Shown one piece after another: positions 26,200 through 35,448 of a DNA stretch of 64,000 nt (within the stretch, counting starts at the first letter, position 1; every line of letters starts with the position of its first letter). A program made the translations under genes and the position numbers. Below the pieces are notes generated by a model. It saw only the letters and a program-made list of their open reading frames with translations, was not told the DNA's origin and searched no databases. The stretch comes from Caballeronia zhejiangensis (GTDB lineage: Bacteria; Pseudomonadota; Gammaproteobacteria; Burkholderiales; Burkholderiaceae): positions 124,001 through 188,000 of the forward strand of contig NZ_JFHD01000003.1 in the NCBI RefSeq assembly GCF_000698575.1, given 5' to 3'.

Positions 26200-27099
26200 A
26201 TGAACCTGAAGCACATCGAGGCGTTTCGCGCGGTCATGGTTTCCGGGTCGATGACGGCCGCGGCCAAGGCACTCTTCACATCGCAGCCGAACGTCAGCCG
26301 GCTCATTTCGCAACTCGAACGCGACACCGGTTTGCAGCTTTTCCAGCGCAGCGGCGTGCGTCTGATTCCGACCAGCGAAGGCACCGCGTTCTTTCGTGAA
26401 GTGGAGCGCGCGTTCGTCGGCTTGCAGGGTCTTGCGAATGCGGCGGCGCAGATCCGCAATCTCGGCAGCGGGCGGTTGCGCATCGCGGCGATGCCATCGG
26501 CCGGCATGACGCTCGTGCCCCATGCGATCAAGCGATTTCATGCGCTGTTTCCCGACGTGACGGTCTCGCTGCATGTCAATACGTCGGGGACGGTGAATCA
26601 CTGGACGGCATCGCGCTTTTGCGATCTCGGGGTCGCGGTGTATGTGAGCGAAGCGTCCGATTGCGAGGTCGAGCAGTTATCGAACGTGGCCGCCGTGTGT
26701 GTGATGCCGGCGAATCATCGGCTCGCGGCGAAGCGCAACATTCGGCCGAAGGATCTCGAAGGCGAATCGTTCATCTCGCTCTGTCACGGCGATGGCACGC
26801 GCGCCGTGATGGATGAAGTCTTTCAGCGCGCGGGCGTGCAGCGCGTGCTGGCCATCGAGGCGCAATACACGGCCATGTGCTGCGAGATGGTTCGGCACGG
26901 CATGGGCGTGACGCTCGCGCATCCGATCGTGGCGCGAGACTTCGTCGGACCGGACATCGTCATCCGGCCGTTTCAGCCGGTCACGCGCTTTCCGACGTAT
27001 CTGCTGTTTCCGCCGCATCGGCCGCGTGAGCGGCTTGCATCCGCGTTCGTGGAGGTCCTGCGCGAGCTGCACGACGAACTGCTCGATGGGATCGTCTAG
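26200..27099 (+). CDS. LysR-type regulator of NocR/OccR type
   Basis: This 299-residue regulator has the N-terminal helix-turn-helix MNLKHIEAFRAVMVSGSMTA followed by AAKALFTSQPNVSRLISQLE. The start closely resembles the Agrobacterium opine regulators OccR and NocR, whose effectors are octopine and nopaline. It is divergent from the ABC transporter-oxidase operon. It is therefore the likely activator of that operon in response to the imported substrate. Relatives also regulate arginine and other amino acid operons, so the resemblance suggests but does not prove an opine-like effector. Confidence 0.85.
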   Translation: MNLKHIEAFRAVMVSGSMTAAAKALFTSQPNVSRLISQLERDTGLQLFQRSGVRLIPTSEGTAFFREVERAFVGLQGLANAAAQIRNLGSGRLRIAAMPSAGMTLVPHAIKRFHALFPDVTVSLHVNTSGTVNHWTASRFCDLGVAVYVSEASDCEVEQLSNVAAVCVMPANHRLAAKRNIRPKDLEGESFISLCHGDGTRAVMDEVFQRAGVQRVLAIEAQYTAMCCEMVRHGMGVTLAHPIVARDFVGPDIVIRPFQPVTRFPTYLLFPPHRPRERLASAFVEVLRELHDELLDGIV

Positions 27100-27274
27100 C
27101 CGTCGAACGGTGCTCATCGGCTCGGCGTATTCACCGCAATCCTTTTACGAAGTACGCGGTCGCCTTTCGCAAGAATCTCAATACGGGGTCTTGCACTGTC
27201 CGGCCACGCCGTGACGGCGTTTGGCTCCGCGGCACGCGGCATGCTGGCAATCAGCATTCCAGAAAGGAGATTCC

Positions 27275-27832
27275 ATGAACACCACACCGACTGCGACGGC
27301 CCTGGACGTGGGCGCGCCGCATGCGCAGCGCGTCGCCTGTACGCTCTCGATCAACGGCGGGACGCAGACCTTCGACATCGAGCCGTGGACGACGCTGCTC
27401 GATCTTCTGCGCGAGCGGTGCCAGCTCACCGGCACGAAAAAGGGCTGCGACCACGGGCAGTGTGGCGCTTGCACCGCGCTCGTCGATGGCCAGCGCATCA
27501 ATACGTGTCTCGCGCTCGCCGTTTCATACGACGGCGCGGAAATCACGACAATCGAAGGGCTCGCGAGCGGCGACACGCTGCATCCGATGCAGCAGGCGTT
27601 CATCGACTGTGACGCGTTCCAGTGCGGCTACTGTACGCCGGGCCAGATCTGCTCGGCGGTCGGCATGCTCGCGGAAGGACATGCACACGACGCCGCGGAA
27701 GTGCGCGAGGCGATGAGCGGAAACATCTGTCGATGCGGCGCGTATCTGAACATCGTGCAGGCGATTCTGCAAGTATCGAGCGCGAACGGCGTCGATGAGA
27801 CCGCCGTCGAGAACGGGGAGACGCACTCATGA
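27275..27832 (+). CDS. paoA: Aldehyde oxidoreductase [2Fe-2S] subunit (PaoA-like, no Tat leader)
   Basis: This is the iron-sulfur subunit of a PaoABC-type molybdenum aldehyde oxidoreductase. The 185 residues carry cluster ligands C58, C63, C66 and C78 ([11 protein letters not shown]) and C117, C120, C152 and C154 (CGYC, CRC). AGGAG six bases upstream fixes ATG 27275. E. coli PaoA has an N-terminal twin-arginine signal and the enzyme is periplasmic. Here the N-terminus [20 protein letters not shown] has no twin arginine and no hydrophobic core, so the enzyme should stay in the cytoplasm. The FAD subunit follows with an ATGA overlap. Confidence 0.88.
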   Translation: MNTTPTATALDVGAPHAQRVACTLSINGGTQTFDIEPWTTLLDLLRERCQLTGTKKGCDHGQCGACTALVDGQRINTCLALAVSYDGAEITTIEGLASGDTLHPMQQAFIDCDAFQCGYCTPGQICSAVGMLAEGHAHDAAEVREAMSGNICRCGAYLNIVQAILQVSSANGVDETAVENGETHS

Positions 27833-28839
27833 ACCGGTTCTCCTACACGCGCGCGAACGATGTCTCCGCGGCGCTCGAAGCGCACCGCGCACCGTCGGCG
27901 CCGTTTCTCGCGGGCGGCACCAATCTCGTCGATCTCATCAAGGAAGGCGTCGCGCGTCCCGAGCGGCTCGTCGATATCCGCCGCCTGCCGATAGCGGCGA
28001 TTCAGCCGAGCGCGGACGGTGGCATCGAAATCGGCGCGCTCGCCACGAACAGCGCCGTGGCCTACGACGAACGCATCCAGTCGCGCTACCCGCTGCTGTC
28101 GAAGGCGATTCTGTCCGGCGCTTCGGCGCAGATTCGCAATGTCGCGACGGTCGGCGGCAATCTCCTGCAGCGCACGCGTTGTCACTATTTCTACGACACC
28201 GCCACGCCATGCAACAAGCGCCGGCCCGGCAGCGGCTGCGGCGCGATGAATGGCGTCAACCGCATTCATGCCATTCTCGGCGCGAGCGAGCATTGCATCG
28301 CCGTTCATCCGTCCGATATGTGCGTGGCGCTCGCCGCGCTCGACGCCTCCGTGCGCGTGACAGGCGGCGAAGGCGAGCGCGTCGTGCCGTTCGACGCGTT
28401 TCACCGGCTTCCCGGCGATGCGCCGCATATCGATACGAACCTGCGCGACGACGAGATCATCGTCGCTGTCACGTTGCCCGCCGAGGGCTTCGCCGATCGC
28501 TACGCCTACGTCAAGGTACGCGACCGCGCGTCGTTCGCGTTCGCGCTGGTGTCGGTCGCGCTCGCGCTCAAGCTCGACGGCACGCGCATCGAAGCGGTCC
28601 GCTGCGCGCTCGGCGGCGTGGCGCACAAGCCGTGGCGCGATCGCGATGCCGAAGCCGCGTTGCGGGGCAAGACGCTCGACGCTACGACGGTGCGCGATTT
28701 CGCGAGCGCGATGATGCGCGACGCGCGCGGCCTGCCCGGCAACGCATTCAAGATCGAACTGACCGCGCGCGCCATCGAGCGCGCTTTCGAGCAGGCATCG
28801 GGGATCAGCCTCGCCGCCAGAGAGGACGACGCATCATGA
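27829..28839 (+). CDS. paoB: Aldehyde oxidoreductase FAD subunit with [4Fe-4S] insert (PaoB-like)
   Basis: This 336-residue FAD subunit has [15 protein letters not shown] and [13 protein letters not shown] as FAD-contact motifs. Unlike CoxM-type subunits it has the PaoB insert with cysteines C118, C128 and C137 ([15 protein letters not shown]) and C156, the set expected to hold an extra [4Fe-4S] cluster. It overlaps both neighbours by four bases (ATGA), so all three subunits are made as a unit. Close resemblance to E. coli PaoB along the insert makes the assignment secure. Confidence 0.9.
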   Translation: MNRFSYTRANDVSAALEAHRAPSAPFLAGGTNLVDLIKEGVARPERLVDIRRLPIAAIQPSADGGIEIGALATNSAVAYDERIQSRYPLLSKAILSGASAQIRNVATVGGNLLQRTRCHYFYDTATPCNKRRPGSGCGAMNGVNRIHAILGASEHCIAVHPSDMCVALAALDASVRVTGGEGERVVPFDAFHRLPGDAPHIDTNLRDDEIIVAVTLPAEGFADRYAYVKVRDRASFAFALVSVALALKLDGTRIEAVRCALGGVAHKPWRDRDAEAALRGKTLDATTVRDFASAMMRDARGLPGNAFKIELTARAIERAFEQASGISLAAREDDAS

Positions 28840-31100
28840 ACTTTCCAAACGAACTGGAACGCATCGCCGAACGGGGCGCGCATGTCAGCGGCAAGCCCGT
28901 CAGCCGGGTCGACGGCAGGAAGAAGGTGACGGGCGAGGCCCGCTACGCAGCCGAATTTTTTTCCGATGCAATGACCTACGGCTTCGTGCTCCCGAGCCGC
29001 ATCGCGAGCGGGCGCATCGTGTCGATCGAGTCGCGGCGCGCGCTGGAATTGCCGGGCGTGCTGATGGTGCTCACGCACGAGAACCGGCCCGAACTGCCGC
29101 TGCGCGACGCGGCGTGGCAGGACCAGTCCGCGCCGGGCGGCATGCCGTTTCGGCCGCTCTGGGACGACCGCATCTGGTACAGCGGCCAGCCGGTCGCGCT
29201 CGTCGTCGCGGAAAGCCATGAACTGGCGCGTCATGCCGCTTCGCTGATCGAAGTCACCTACGAGCGAAGCAGCCACTGCACGGATCTGCGCGAGGTGGAA
29301 GCCGAGAGCTATCCGCCATCGACCGAAAAGGGCGGCTTCGAGCCTCCGCCGCCGCCTCGCGGCGATGCCGACGGCGCGCTTGCCGCAGCCGCCGTGAAAA
29401 TCGACAGCCGCTATTCGACGCCGGCCGAGTATCACAACCCGATCGAATTGCACGGCTGCACGGTGATTCCCGAAGCCTCCGGCAAGTTCGTCGTGTACGA
29501 GAAGACGCAGGGCGTGCTCAACACGAAGCAGTATCTGACGAAGCTCTTCGGCTTCGACGACGACGCGCTCGAAGTCGTCTCGCCGTTCGTCGGCGGCGCG
29601 TTCGGCTCGGCGCTGCGTCCGCAATATCATCTGCCGCTTGCCGTCATGGCCGCGCGCGATCTGAAGCGGCCCGTGCGTCTCGTGCTGACGCGGCAGCAGA
29701 TGTTCACCTTCGCGCATCGGCCGATGAGCCTGCAACGCGTCGCGCTCGCCGCGAATCGCGACGGCAAACTGCAGGCGGTCATCCACGAGGCGGTGTCGGA
29801 AACCTCGCAATACGAGGACTATTGCGATGTCATGGTGAACTGGGCCGGACAGCTCTACGCGTGCGACAACGTGCGGATGGACTACAAGGTGAGCAAGCTC
29901 GACGTGCCGACGCCCGCCGACATGCGCGCGCCGGGCGCAGCGCAGGGGCTCTTTCCGCTCGAAATGGCGATGGACGAGCTCGCCGAGGCGCTCGACATGG
30001 ACCCGCTGAAGTTGCGCCTCATCAACTACGCGGAGCGCGACGGGAACAAGAACCTGCCGTTCTCCAGCAAGGCGCTGCGTCAGTGCTTCGAAGAAGGCGC
30101 CGCGCGCTTCGGCTGGGACAGGCGCCCGCTCGCGCCGCGTTCGATGCGCGAGGGTAACGAGCTCGTCGGCTGGGGCATGGCGACGGGCATCTGGGACGCG
30201 ATGCAGAACGAGGCTTCCGCGCTCGCGCAAATCGGGGCGGACGGACGTGTCGTCGTGGCGAGCGCCACGGCGGACATCGGCACCGGCACCTACACGGTGA
30301 TGACGCAACTCGCCGCCGATGCGCTCGGCGTGCCGCTCGAGCACGTCGATTTTCGTTTGGGCGACAGCCGTCTGCCGAAGGCGCCGCTCGAAGGCGGATC
30401 GTGGACAGTGTCATCGGTCGGCAGCGCGGTGCACGCGGCCTGTACGCGTTTGCGCGGGAAGCTGACGGCGCTCGCGGCCGAACACGGCGGCGATGCGTTC
30501 GCTCGCGCGCAGCCCGACACGATGCAACTCGACGGCGAATACGTCGTTTGCGGCGAGGGCAAGGCGCAACGCGTGTCGCTGCGGGAACTGATGACGCGCG
30601 CCGGCCTCGACACGCTCGACGCGCAGGTAACGGTCACGCCGCACGACAGGCAGCAGTCGTATTCCATTGCCACGCACTCGGCGGTATTCGTCGAAGCGCG
30701 CGTCGATGCCGCGCTCGGCACGGTGCGCGTGACGCGCGTGGTCAGCGCGGTGGCGGCAGGACGCATCGTCAATCCGAAGACGGCGGCGAGTCAGATATCG
30801 GGCGGCGTGGTTTGGGGCATCAGCATGGCGTTGCACGAGCACGGGCAGTTCGACCACGAGCTCGGCCGGCAGATGAACCACAACCTGTCCGAATACCACG
30901 TACCGGTGAACGCGGACATCCACGACATAGATGTGTTCTTCGTCGACGAGCATGACGACATCGTGAATCCGCTCGGCGCGAAGGGCGTGGGGGAGATCGG
31001 CGTGGTCGGCGTCGCGGCGGCGGTCGCCAACGCGATCTGGCATGCGACGGGCAAACGCGTACGGGATTTGCCGATCACGCTGGAGACAGTCTTCGCATGA
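28836..31100 (+). CDS. paoC: Aldehyde oxidoreductase molybdopterin subunit (PaoC-like)
   Basis: This catalytic subunit oxidises aldehydes, often aromatic ones, to acids with water as the oxygen source. The 754 residues include [16 protein letters not shown] for molybdopterin contact, [20 protein letters not shown], and the catalytic glutamate E720 in [12 protein letters not shown] 28836 overlaps the paoB stop (ATGA). Because the furan cluster lies 10 kb away and related Pao/Psf enzymes of pseudomonads oxidise furfural and HMF, a furan aldehyde role is plausible but not shown. Maturation would need a PaoD-like chaperone, which is absent from this operon. Confidence 0.9.
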   Translation: MNFPNELERIAERGAHVSGKPVSRVDGRKKVTGEARYAAEFFSDAMTYGFVLPSRIASGRIVSIESRRALELPGVLMVLTHENRPELPLRDAAWQDQSAPGGMPFRPLWDDRIWYSGQPVALVVAESHELARHAASLIEVTYERSSHCTDLREVEAESYPPSTEKGGFEPPPPPRGDADGALAAAAVKIDSRYSTPAEYHNPIELHGCTVIPEASGKFVVYEKTQGVLNTKQYLTKLFGFDDDALEVVSPFVGGAFGSALRPQYHLPLAVMAARDLKRPVRLVLTRQQMFTFAHRPMSLQRVALAANRDGKLQAVIHEAVSETSQYEDYCDVMVNWAGQLYACDNVRMDYKVSKLDVPTPADMRAPGAAQGLFPLEMAMDELAEALDMDPLKLRLINYAERDGNKNLPFSSKALRQCFEEGAARFGWDRRPLAPRSMREGNELVGWGMATGIWDAMQNEASALAQIGADGRVVVASATADIGTGTYTVMTQLAADALGVPLEHVDFRLGDSRLPKAPLEGGSWTVSSVGSAVHAACTRLRGKLTALAAEHGGDAFARAQPDTMQLDGEYVVCGEGKAQRVSLRELMTRAGLDTLDAQVTVTPHDRQQSYSIATHSAVFVEARVDAALGTVRVTRVVSAVAAGRIVNPKTAASQISGGVVWGISMALHEHGQFDHELGRQMNHNLSEYHVPVNADIHDIDVFFVDEHDDIVNPLGAKGVGEIGVVGVAAAVANAIWHATGKRVRDLPITLETVFA

Positions 31101-31168
31101 TTGGCAGGCCGGCGATCCTCGCATGGCAGAAACCGCCGCGAAGCCGCTTTCTGCAGACAATTGTGCGA

Positions 31169-31193
31169 CGGCGCACGTCAGGCCGGTGCGCCG
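31169..31193 (+). terminator. Possible hairpin after paoABC
   Basis: CGGCGCAC and GTGCGCCG form an 8-bp stem with a nine-base loop about 70 nt after the paoC stop. There is no T-run, so it is at best a weak or Rho-assisted terminator. Confidence 0.3.
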
Positions 31194-31267
31194 AGCGTTA
31201 AGTTAGCGCTTCCAAAACTGATGCGTCCCAGCGCCGCGGTGGTCCGCGATGTCTCGGGGCAACGGAC

Positions 31268-32176
31268 ATGGCCCTCGTCAAGATCACCGCCCGCGAACTG
31301 CAAATTGGTACGCCGCTTCCGTTCGCCGTGTATTCCGCAGCCGGCAAGCTCCTTTTGGCGCGAGGATATCGGGTTCAGTCGGAGAGCCAGCGCGACCGGA
31401 TTCTGGCGGCCGGGGGCTTGCGCAGCGAGGATGCGGTGACGAGTGCATCGAGCGAAAGCGCACCCCGGCCAGCCGGAATACTCATCTCGACTGCCAAACA
31501 TGAAGAGGAATCGGGCGAGGCCATCCTCGACGAGCCCATAGCGAACACTGGAATGCTGCCGAAGACGCTGGACAGCATCCAGGTGACGGTCGACGGAAGC
31601 GGAACGCTTCGTTGTCAGACCGACTTCGTTGGTTCCATTACCGGCCGCGCGCTGCTCGTGACCGCTACGGACGGACACGAGTTGTTCGAAACCGGCGCCG
31701 AGGTCGCTTGCAGTGCGCTCAGAGGGCGTCACATCCATCAGTTTCGCAGCACCGTGATCGGACGAAGCGAGACGCCGGTACGCGTCATCTATCTCGCATG
31801 GCCCGAGTCCGTGAAGACTCAGGTCGTGCGCAACCATGTGCGCGTTTCGACGGAGATGCCGGGACGGCTCATTAGAAACGACTGTATCGCCGCCGGGTTC
31901 GACATTTCGGTCACGAACGTGAGTCTGGGCGGAGTCGCCTTCCGTGCCTCCGACGCCCTCGTCAACGTCGCCGAACACTTCCGGTTAGGACTGCGCCTGC
32001 GCGCCGGAGGTAAGTCTCACGCGGTCGTGTTCAACTGCATCGCGCGCAATGTCAGGCGCGTCGACGGCGGCGTCCTGATAGGCGCCGAGTTCAGCAGCCA
32101 ACAGGCGGATACCATGGCGCTTCTGAGGCATCACATGTTCGAAGCCGCAACGGGCAGTGCGGCGCAGTTGCGCTGA
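31268..32176 (+). CDS. PilZ-domain protein (YcgR-like), probable c-di-GMP effector
   Basis: This protein probably binds cyclic di-GMP and links it to motility or surface behaviour. The 302 residues divide into a YcgR-like N-terminal part (about 100-180, a beta-rich segment ending RVIYLAWPESVKTQ) and a PilZ domain. The ligand motif RxxxR is seen as R188-N-H-V-R192, and the N-x-S-x-x-G motif as NVSLGG at 217-222. The first 95 residues are less typical and include a low-complexity SSESAPRP linker. It stands alone between the paoABC and PRISE genes on the same strand, with no obvious functional tie to either. Confidence 0.8.
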   Translation: MALVKITARELQIGTPLPFAVYSAAGKLLLARGYRVQSESQRDRILAAGGLRSEDAVTSASSESAPRPAGILISTAKHEEESGEAILDEPIANTGMLPKTLDSIQVTVDGSGTLRCQTDFVGSITGRALLVTATDGHELFETGAEVACSALRGRHIHQFRSTVIGRSETPVRVIYLAWPESVKTQVVRNHVRVSTEMPGRLIRNDCIAAGFDISVTNVSLGGVAFRASDALVNVAEHFRLGLRLRAGGKSHAVVFNCIARNVRRVDGGVLIGAEFSSQQADTMALLRHHMFEAATGSAAQLR

Positions 32177-32385
32177 ACACGACGCGAATCGCGGAGCGCC
32201 GCCGACATCGACGTATCGCGCCGCCTGGGTCATCGATGAATGATGCGCGTCGCCCGAAACGGCCGACGAGCCTTGCCGCTCGTTCGCATCGGCATGAAAC
32301 CAATGCAGGGCTTTTCGGTCGACCCTATGTCGATCGATAACGCGCGTCACTGCGCACGTACCTGGAAAGGCGAACCATTCACATC

Positions 32386-33456
32386 ATGGACAAAAGAGCA
32401 CTCATCATCGGAGCCACCGGCATCGTCGGCGGCAATCTGGCCGACCATCTGCTCGCATCCGGCGACTGGCACATCACCGGACTCTCGCGCGGACGTTCCG
32501 CCTTGCGTGACGGTGTCGAATCGATTACGGCGGATCTCACATCGGCCGAATCGGTGCAGCGCGCGTTGAGCGGGAAGCAATTCACGCATGTGTTTTTCAC
32601 GGCATGGTCGCGACAGGCGACGGAGCAGGAAAATATCCGCGTCAACGGCGCGATGGTTCGTCATGTACTCGAGGCGCTCGGACCTTCCGGCACGCTGAAG
32701 CACGCTGCGCTCGTCACAGGGCTCAAGCACTATCTGGGGCCGTTCGAAGCCTATGCGAAGGGCAGCGTGCCGCTGACGCCGTTTCGCGAGGAGCAGGGGC
32801 GGCAGGACGTCGATAACTTCTACTACGAGCAGGAGGATCGACTGTTCGACGCCGCCAGGCAGTTCGGTTTCGGCTGGAGCGTTCATCGTCCGCATACGGT
32901 CATCGGCTTCGCGGTCGGTAATGCGATGAACATGGGCGTGACACTCGCGGTGTACGCGACGCTCTGCAAGGCGAGCGGCGCGCCGTTCATATTTCCCGGG
33001 TCCGCAGCCCAATGGAACGGCCTTACCGACATGACGGATGCCCGCCTGCTGGCGCGTCATCTGGAATGGGCGGCGACGTCACCGAACGCCCGCGACGAAG
33101 CATTTAACGTGGTCAACGGCGACGTGTTCCGTTGGAAGTGGATGTGGTCGCTCGTCGCGAATTACTTCGGAATGGAGCCGGTGGAATTCGACGGCACGAT
33201 GCGTCCGCTCGAAGATCGCATGCAGGATGCGGGCGAGGCGTGGCGTGAAATCGCCGCGCGCCACCATCTTGCCGAAGCCGATATCGGCAAGCTCGCGTCC
33301 TGGTGGCACACGGACGCCGATCTGGGGCGGCCCATGGAGGTGCTCACCGATATGAGCAAGAGCCGTAAGGCAGGCTTTCTCGACTATCAAAGCACGCCCG
33401 ACTCTTTCATTGCGCTATTCGATCGTTTGAAGACGCTTCGCATCATTCCCAGCTGA
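32386..33456 (+). CDS. PRISE-type NAD(P)H-dependent enone reductase (progesterone 5-beta-reductase/iridoid synthase family)
   Basis: This is a short-chain dehydrogenase-fold protein of 356 residues. The Rossmann motif is LIIGATGIVGGNLADHL. The catalytic lysine is K114 in VTGLKHYLGPFE and the tyrosine lies in NFYYEQED (146-147). That NFYY motif, in place of YxxxK, marks the PRISE family, which reduces activated C=C bonds of enones. Bacterial members exist but their substrates are mostly unknown. It is the first plus-strand gene upstream of the catabolic set 33639-38032, separated from it by 182 bases with its own hairpin, so joint transcription is uncertain. Confidence 0.78.
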   Translation: MDKRALIIGATGIVGGNLADHLLASGDWHITGLSRGRSALRDGVESITADLTSAESVQRALSGKQFTHVFFTAWSRQATEQENIRVNGAMVRHVLEALGPSGTLKHAALVTGLKHYLGPFEAYAKGSVPLTPFREEQGRQDVDNFYYEQEDRLFDAARQFGFGWSVHRPHTVIGFAVGNAMNMGVTLAVYATLCKASGAPFIFPGSAAQWNGLTDMTDARLLARHLEWAATSPNARDEAFNVVNGDVFRWKWMWSLVANYFGMEPVEFDGTMRPLEDRMQDAGEAWREIAARHHLAEADIGKLASWWHTDADLGRPMEVLTDMSKSRKAGFLDYQSTPDSFIALFDRLKTLRIIPS

Positions 33457-33469
33457 AGCGTCCGATATG

Positions 33470-33489
33470 CCGGACGTCTCGTCGTCCGG
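33470..33489 (+). terminator. Hairpin after the PRISE-type reductase gene
   Basis: CCGGACG and CGTCCGG form a 7-bp perfect stem with a six-base loop starting 14 nt after the stop codon. No T-run follows, so termination would be weak. It separates this gene from the operator-like repeats ahead of 33639. Confidence 0.4.
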
Positions 33490-33550
33490 TACAAAACCGC
33501 ACCGAGCGTCCTGGTACTTTCCCTTACCGAATAGCTCAGTCCACATCTGA

Positions 33551-33590
33551 ATTGCCATAGGCAATATCGCTATTGCATTCATTGCATTGC
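33551..33590 (+). promoter_or_regulatory. Clustered ATTGC/GCAAT repeats, candidate operator of the 33639-38032 operon
   Basis: A perfect inverted repeat ATTGCC-ATA-GGCAAT lies at 33551-33565. Its right arm also pairs with ATTGC at 33572-33576 (GCAAT-N6-ATTGC). Further ATTGC copies follow to 33590. The LysR gene at 38110 has CATTG-N7-CAATG in front of it. The shared ATTG/CAAT half-site suggests one regulator acts at both promoters. Confidence 0.45.
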
Positions 33591-33638
33591 CAGAGTGTGC
33601 GCGGAATCGTATCTTCGTCTCCATTCGAGGAGACATGT

Positions 33639-34589
33639 ATGAAGATCGCATTTCTGGGCGCGGGCGCGCTGGGCTGCGCCATCGGCGCCGCGTTGACCGA
33701 AGGGGGTCACGAGACGTGGCTCGTCGACAAGTTCGCGGCGCACGTAGAGGCCATGTCCCGCGACGGCCTGCAAGTCGACGACGAACGCGGCACGCGCCGC
33801 GTCAAGGTGCGCGCGACGATGAACCCCGCCGACGTCGGGCCGGTGGACGTCGTGATCGTACTGGTCAAATCCTTCCACACCGATTCGGCGATGCGCGGCG
33901 CGCTCGACCTCATCGGCCCCGAGACCCTCGTGCTGTCCCTTCAGAACGGCCTCGGTCACGAAGACGTGCTGAGCGATATCGTCGGACGCGAGCGCGTGCT
34001 TGCGGGCAAGACCTACGTCGGTGGCGTGTTGCGCGCACCGGGACACATCCAGTCCGGCGTAACCGGAAAGATCACCATCATCGGCGAACTCGACGGCCGC
34101 GTGACGCCTCGCGCCCAAGCCGTGGCGGAAGCGTTCGACAGCGCGGGGCTCACGACCACGGTCAGCGACAACATCCTCGGCACGATGTGGGACAAGCTGC
34201 TGATCAACGTCGCGACCGGTGCCATCACAGGCATCACGCGTTTGACGTATGGGCAGCTTTACAGCGAACCGGTGCTGAAGGCGACCTCGCTTGCCGCCAT
34301 CGAGGAAGCGATGGCCGCGGCGAAGGCGGCCGGTATCGAACTTTCCATCACGCGTGCGGAAGACGCCTGGAACATGGCCGCCGAAGGACTGCCGGCCGCG
34401 TTCAAGACCTCCATGCTGCAAAGCCTGGAGAAGTCGTCCGTCACCGAAATCGACTTCATCAACGGCGCGGTCGTGCGATGGGGCGAACGGCTCGGCGTGC
34501 CGACGCCGGTGAATTCGACGCTCGTGGCGTGCATAAAAGGCATCGAGCGTGGCATGACCGACCGCCAGAATGAGGAGCGCGCGGCATGA
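33639..34589 (+). CDS. Ketopantoate reductase-like (PanE/ApbA family) oxidoreductase
   Basis: This 316-residue NADPH-dependent 2-oxoacid reductase-like protein has the Rossmann motif GAGALGCAIG at 8-17 and the C-terminal family region with the catalytic lysine and asparagine in MWDKLLINVATGAITG. ATG 33639 has GAGGAG six bases upstream. It is the first gene of a tight operon whose other members act on CoA esters and on cyclic hydroxy acids. It is therefore probably not the pantothenate enzyme but a dehydrogenase in a catabolic route, as many paralogues of this family are. The stop overlaps the next start by four bases. Confidence 0.8.
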   Translation: MKIAFLGAGALGCAIGAALTEGGHETWLVDKFAAHVEAMSRDGLQVDDERGTRRVKVRATMNPADVGPVDVVIVLVKSFHTDSAMRGALDLIGPETLVLSLQNGLGHEDVLSDIVGRERVLAGKTYVGGVLRAPGHIQSGVTGKITIIGELDGRVTPRAQAVAEAFDSAGLTTTVSDNILGTMWDKLLINVATGAITGITRLTYGQLYSEPVLKATSLAAIEEAMAAAKAAGIELSITRAEDAWNMAAEGLPAAFKTSMLQSLEKSSVTEIDFINGAVVRWGERLGVPTPVNSTLVACIKGIERGMTDRQNEERAA

Positions 34590-34978
34590 GCGCAACCAAA
34601 GCCTATCTCGAACACGTCGCGATCTGGGTGAAGGATATCCACTGGCACATTCGCTTCTTCGAAGAAGTGCTCGGCATGACCATGCGCGAAGTGGACGGCC
34701 CGCGCGACGAGCCGCGTCAGTACTGGACACTCGGCGGACTCCAGTTCATCAGCGATCCGACTTACGACGGTCCCGAAGGCCGGCTCGCGCATCTGGGCGT
34801 GATGTGCGAGGACCTCGAAGCCGCGCTCGCCGCCGCGCAGCCGTTCGGCGTCACGGAGATGACGCAGGGCCGCAACTGGCTGCGTCTGCCCGACGGGCTC
34901 GCCGTCGAACTCATTCAGGCAAGACCCGCCACATGCGTCGCGCAGGCGCTGTCGATCAATCCACGCGCGGACGCGTGA
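34586..34978 (+). CDS. VOC (glyoxalase/dioxygenase fold) protein
   Basis: This 130-residue single-unit metalloenzyme of the vicinal oxygen chelate superfamily has possible metal ligands H10 (LEHVAIWV), H69 (RLAHLGVM) and E108 (AVELIQ), in the usual strand positions. Members include glyoxalases, epimerases, extradiol dioxygenases and isomerases, and this short form fits an isomerase, lyase or epimerase better than a two-domain dioxygenase. Its ATG overlaps the ketopantoate-reductase-like gene (ATGA). The exact reaction is unknown. Confidence 0.75.
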   Translation: MSATKAYLEHVAIWVKDIHWHIRFFEEVLGMTMREVDGPRDEPRQYWTLGGLQFISDPTYDGPEGRLAHLGVMCEDLEAALAAAQPFGVTEMTQGRNWLRLPDGLAVELIQARPATCVAQALSINPRADA

Positions 34979-34980
34979 GC

Positions 34981-35448
34981 ATGAGCACCATCAACATCAC
35001 CGAGAAATACTGGGACGATGCGCAGGAAGGCGACGCGTGCGTCAGCCCGACCTACACCGTCACGAAGGAACGCATTCTCGCTTACGCCGATCTCACGGGC
35101 GACCATACGCCGGTGCATGTCGACGAGGACTATGCCAACGCGAGCCACTTCGGGTCGATCGTCGCGCATGGCCTGTTCGGGCTGTCGATCGCCGATGGCC
35201 TCAAGACACAGAGCGACTATCGCTTCCTGCCGGGCATGTCGCTCGGCTGGACGTGGGACTTCGTGCTGCCGATCAAGGTCAACGACGTGCTGCATGTGAA
35301 GTTTCGCGTGACGTCCATGCGCGCGAGCAAGAGCCGTCCGGGCTGGGGCATCGTCGTGTTGCCGTCCGAACTGATCAACCAGAACGGCGAAGTCGTTCAA
35401 CGCGGCGAGCATCGTCTGATGGTCCCGCGCCGTCCGGGAGCCTACTGA
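34981..35448 (+). CDS. MaoC-type hydratase/dehydratase
   Basis: This 155-residue single hot-dog-fold enzyme probably adds or removes water at an enoyl-CoA. The hydratase-2 motif is clear: ADLTGDHTPVHVDEDYA with D41 and H46, followed by FGSIVAHGLF. It begins two bases after the VOC gene, and its stop shares one base with the CoA-transferase start (TGATG). With a CoA-transferase next door, the substrate is likely an acyl-CoA made by that enzyme. Confidence 0.83.
   Translation: MSTINITEKYWDDAQEGDACVSPTYTVTKERILAYADLTGDHTPVHVDEDYANASHFGSIVAHGLFGLSIADGLKTQSDYRFLPGMSLGWTWDFVLPIKVNDVLHVKFRVTSMRASKSRPGWGIVVLPSELINQNGEVVQRGEHRLMVPRRPGAY

Noticed and set aside
33639..34589. Pantothenate biosynthesis panE
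   Set aside because: The family match is clear, but its overlap with VOC, MaoC and CoA-transferase genes points to a catabolic paralogue.
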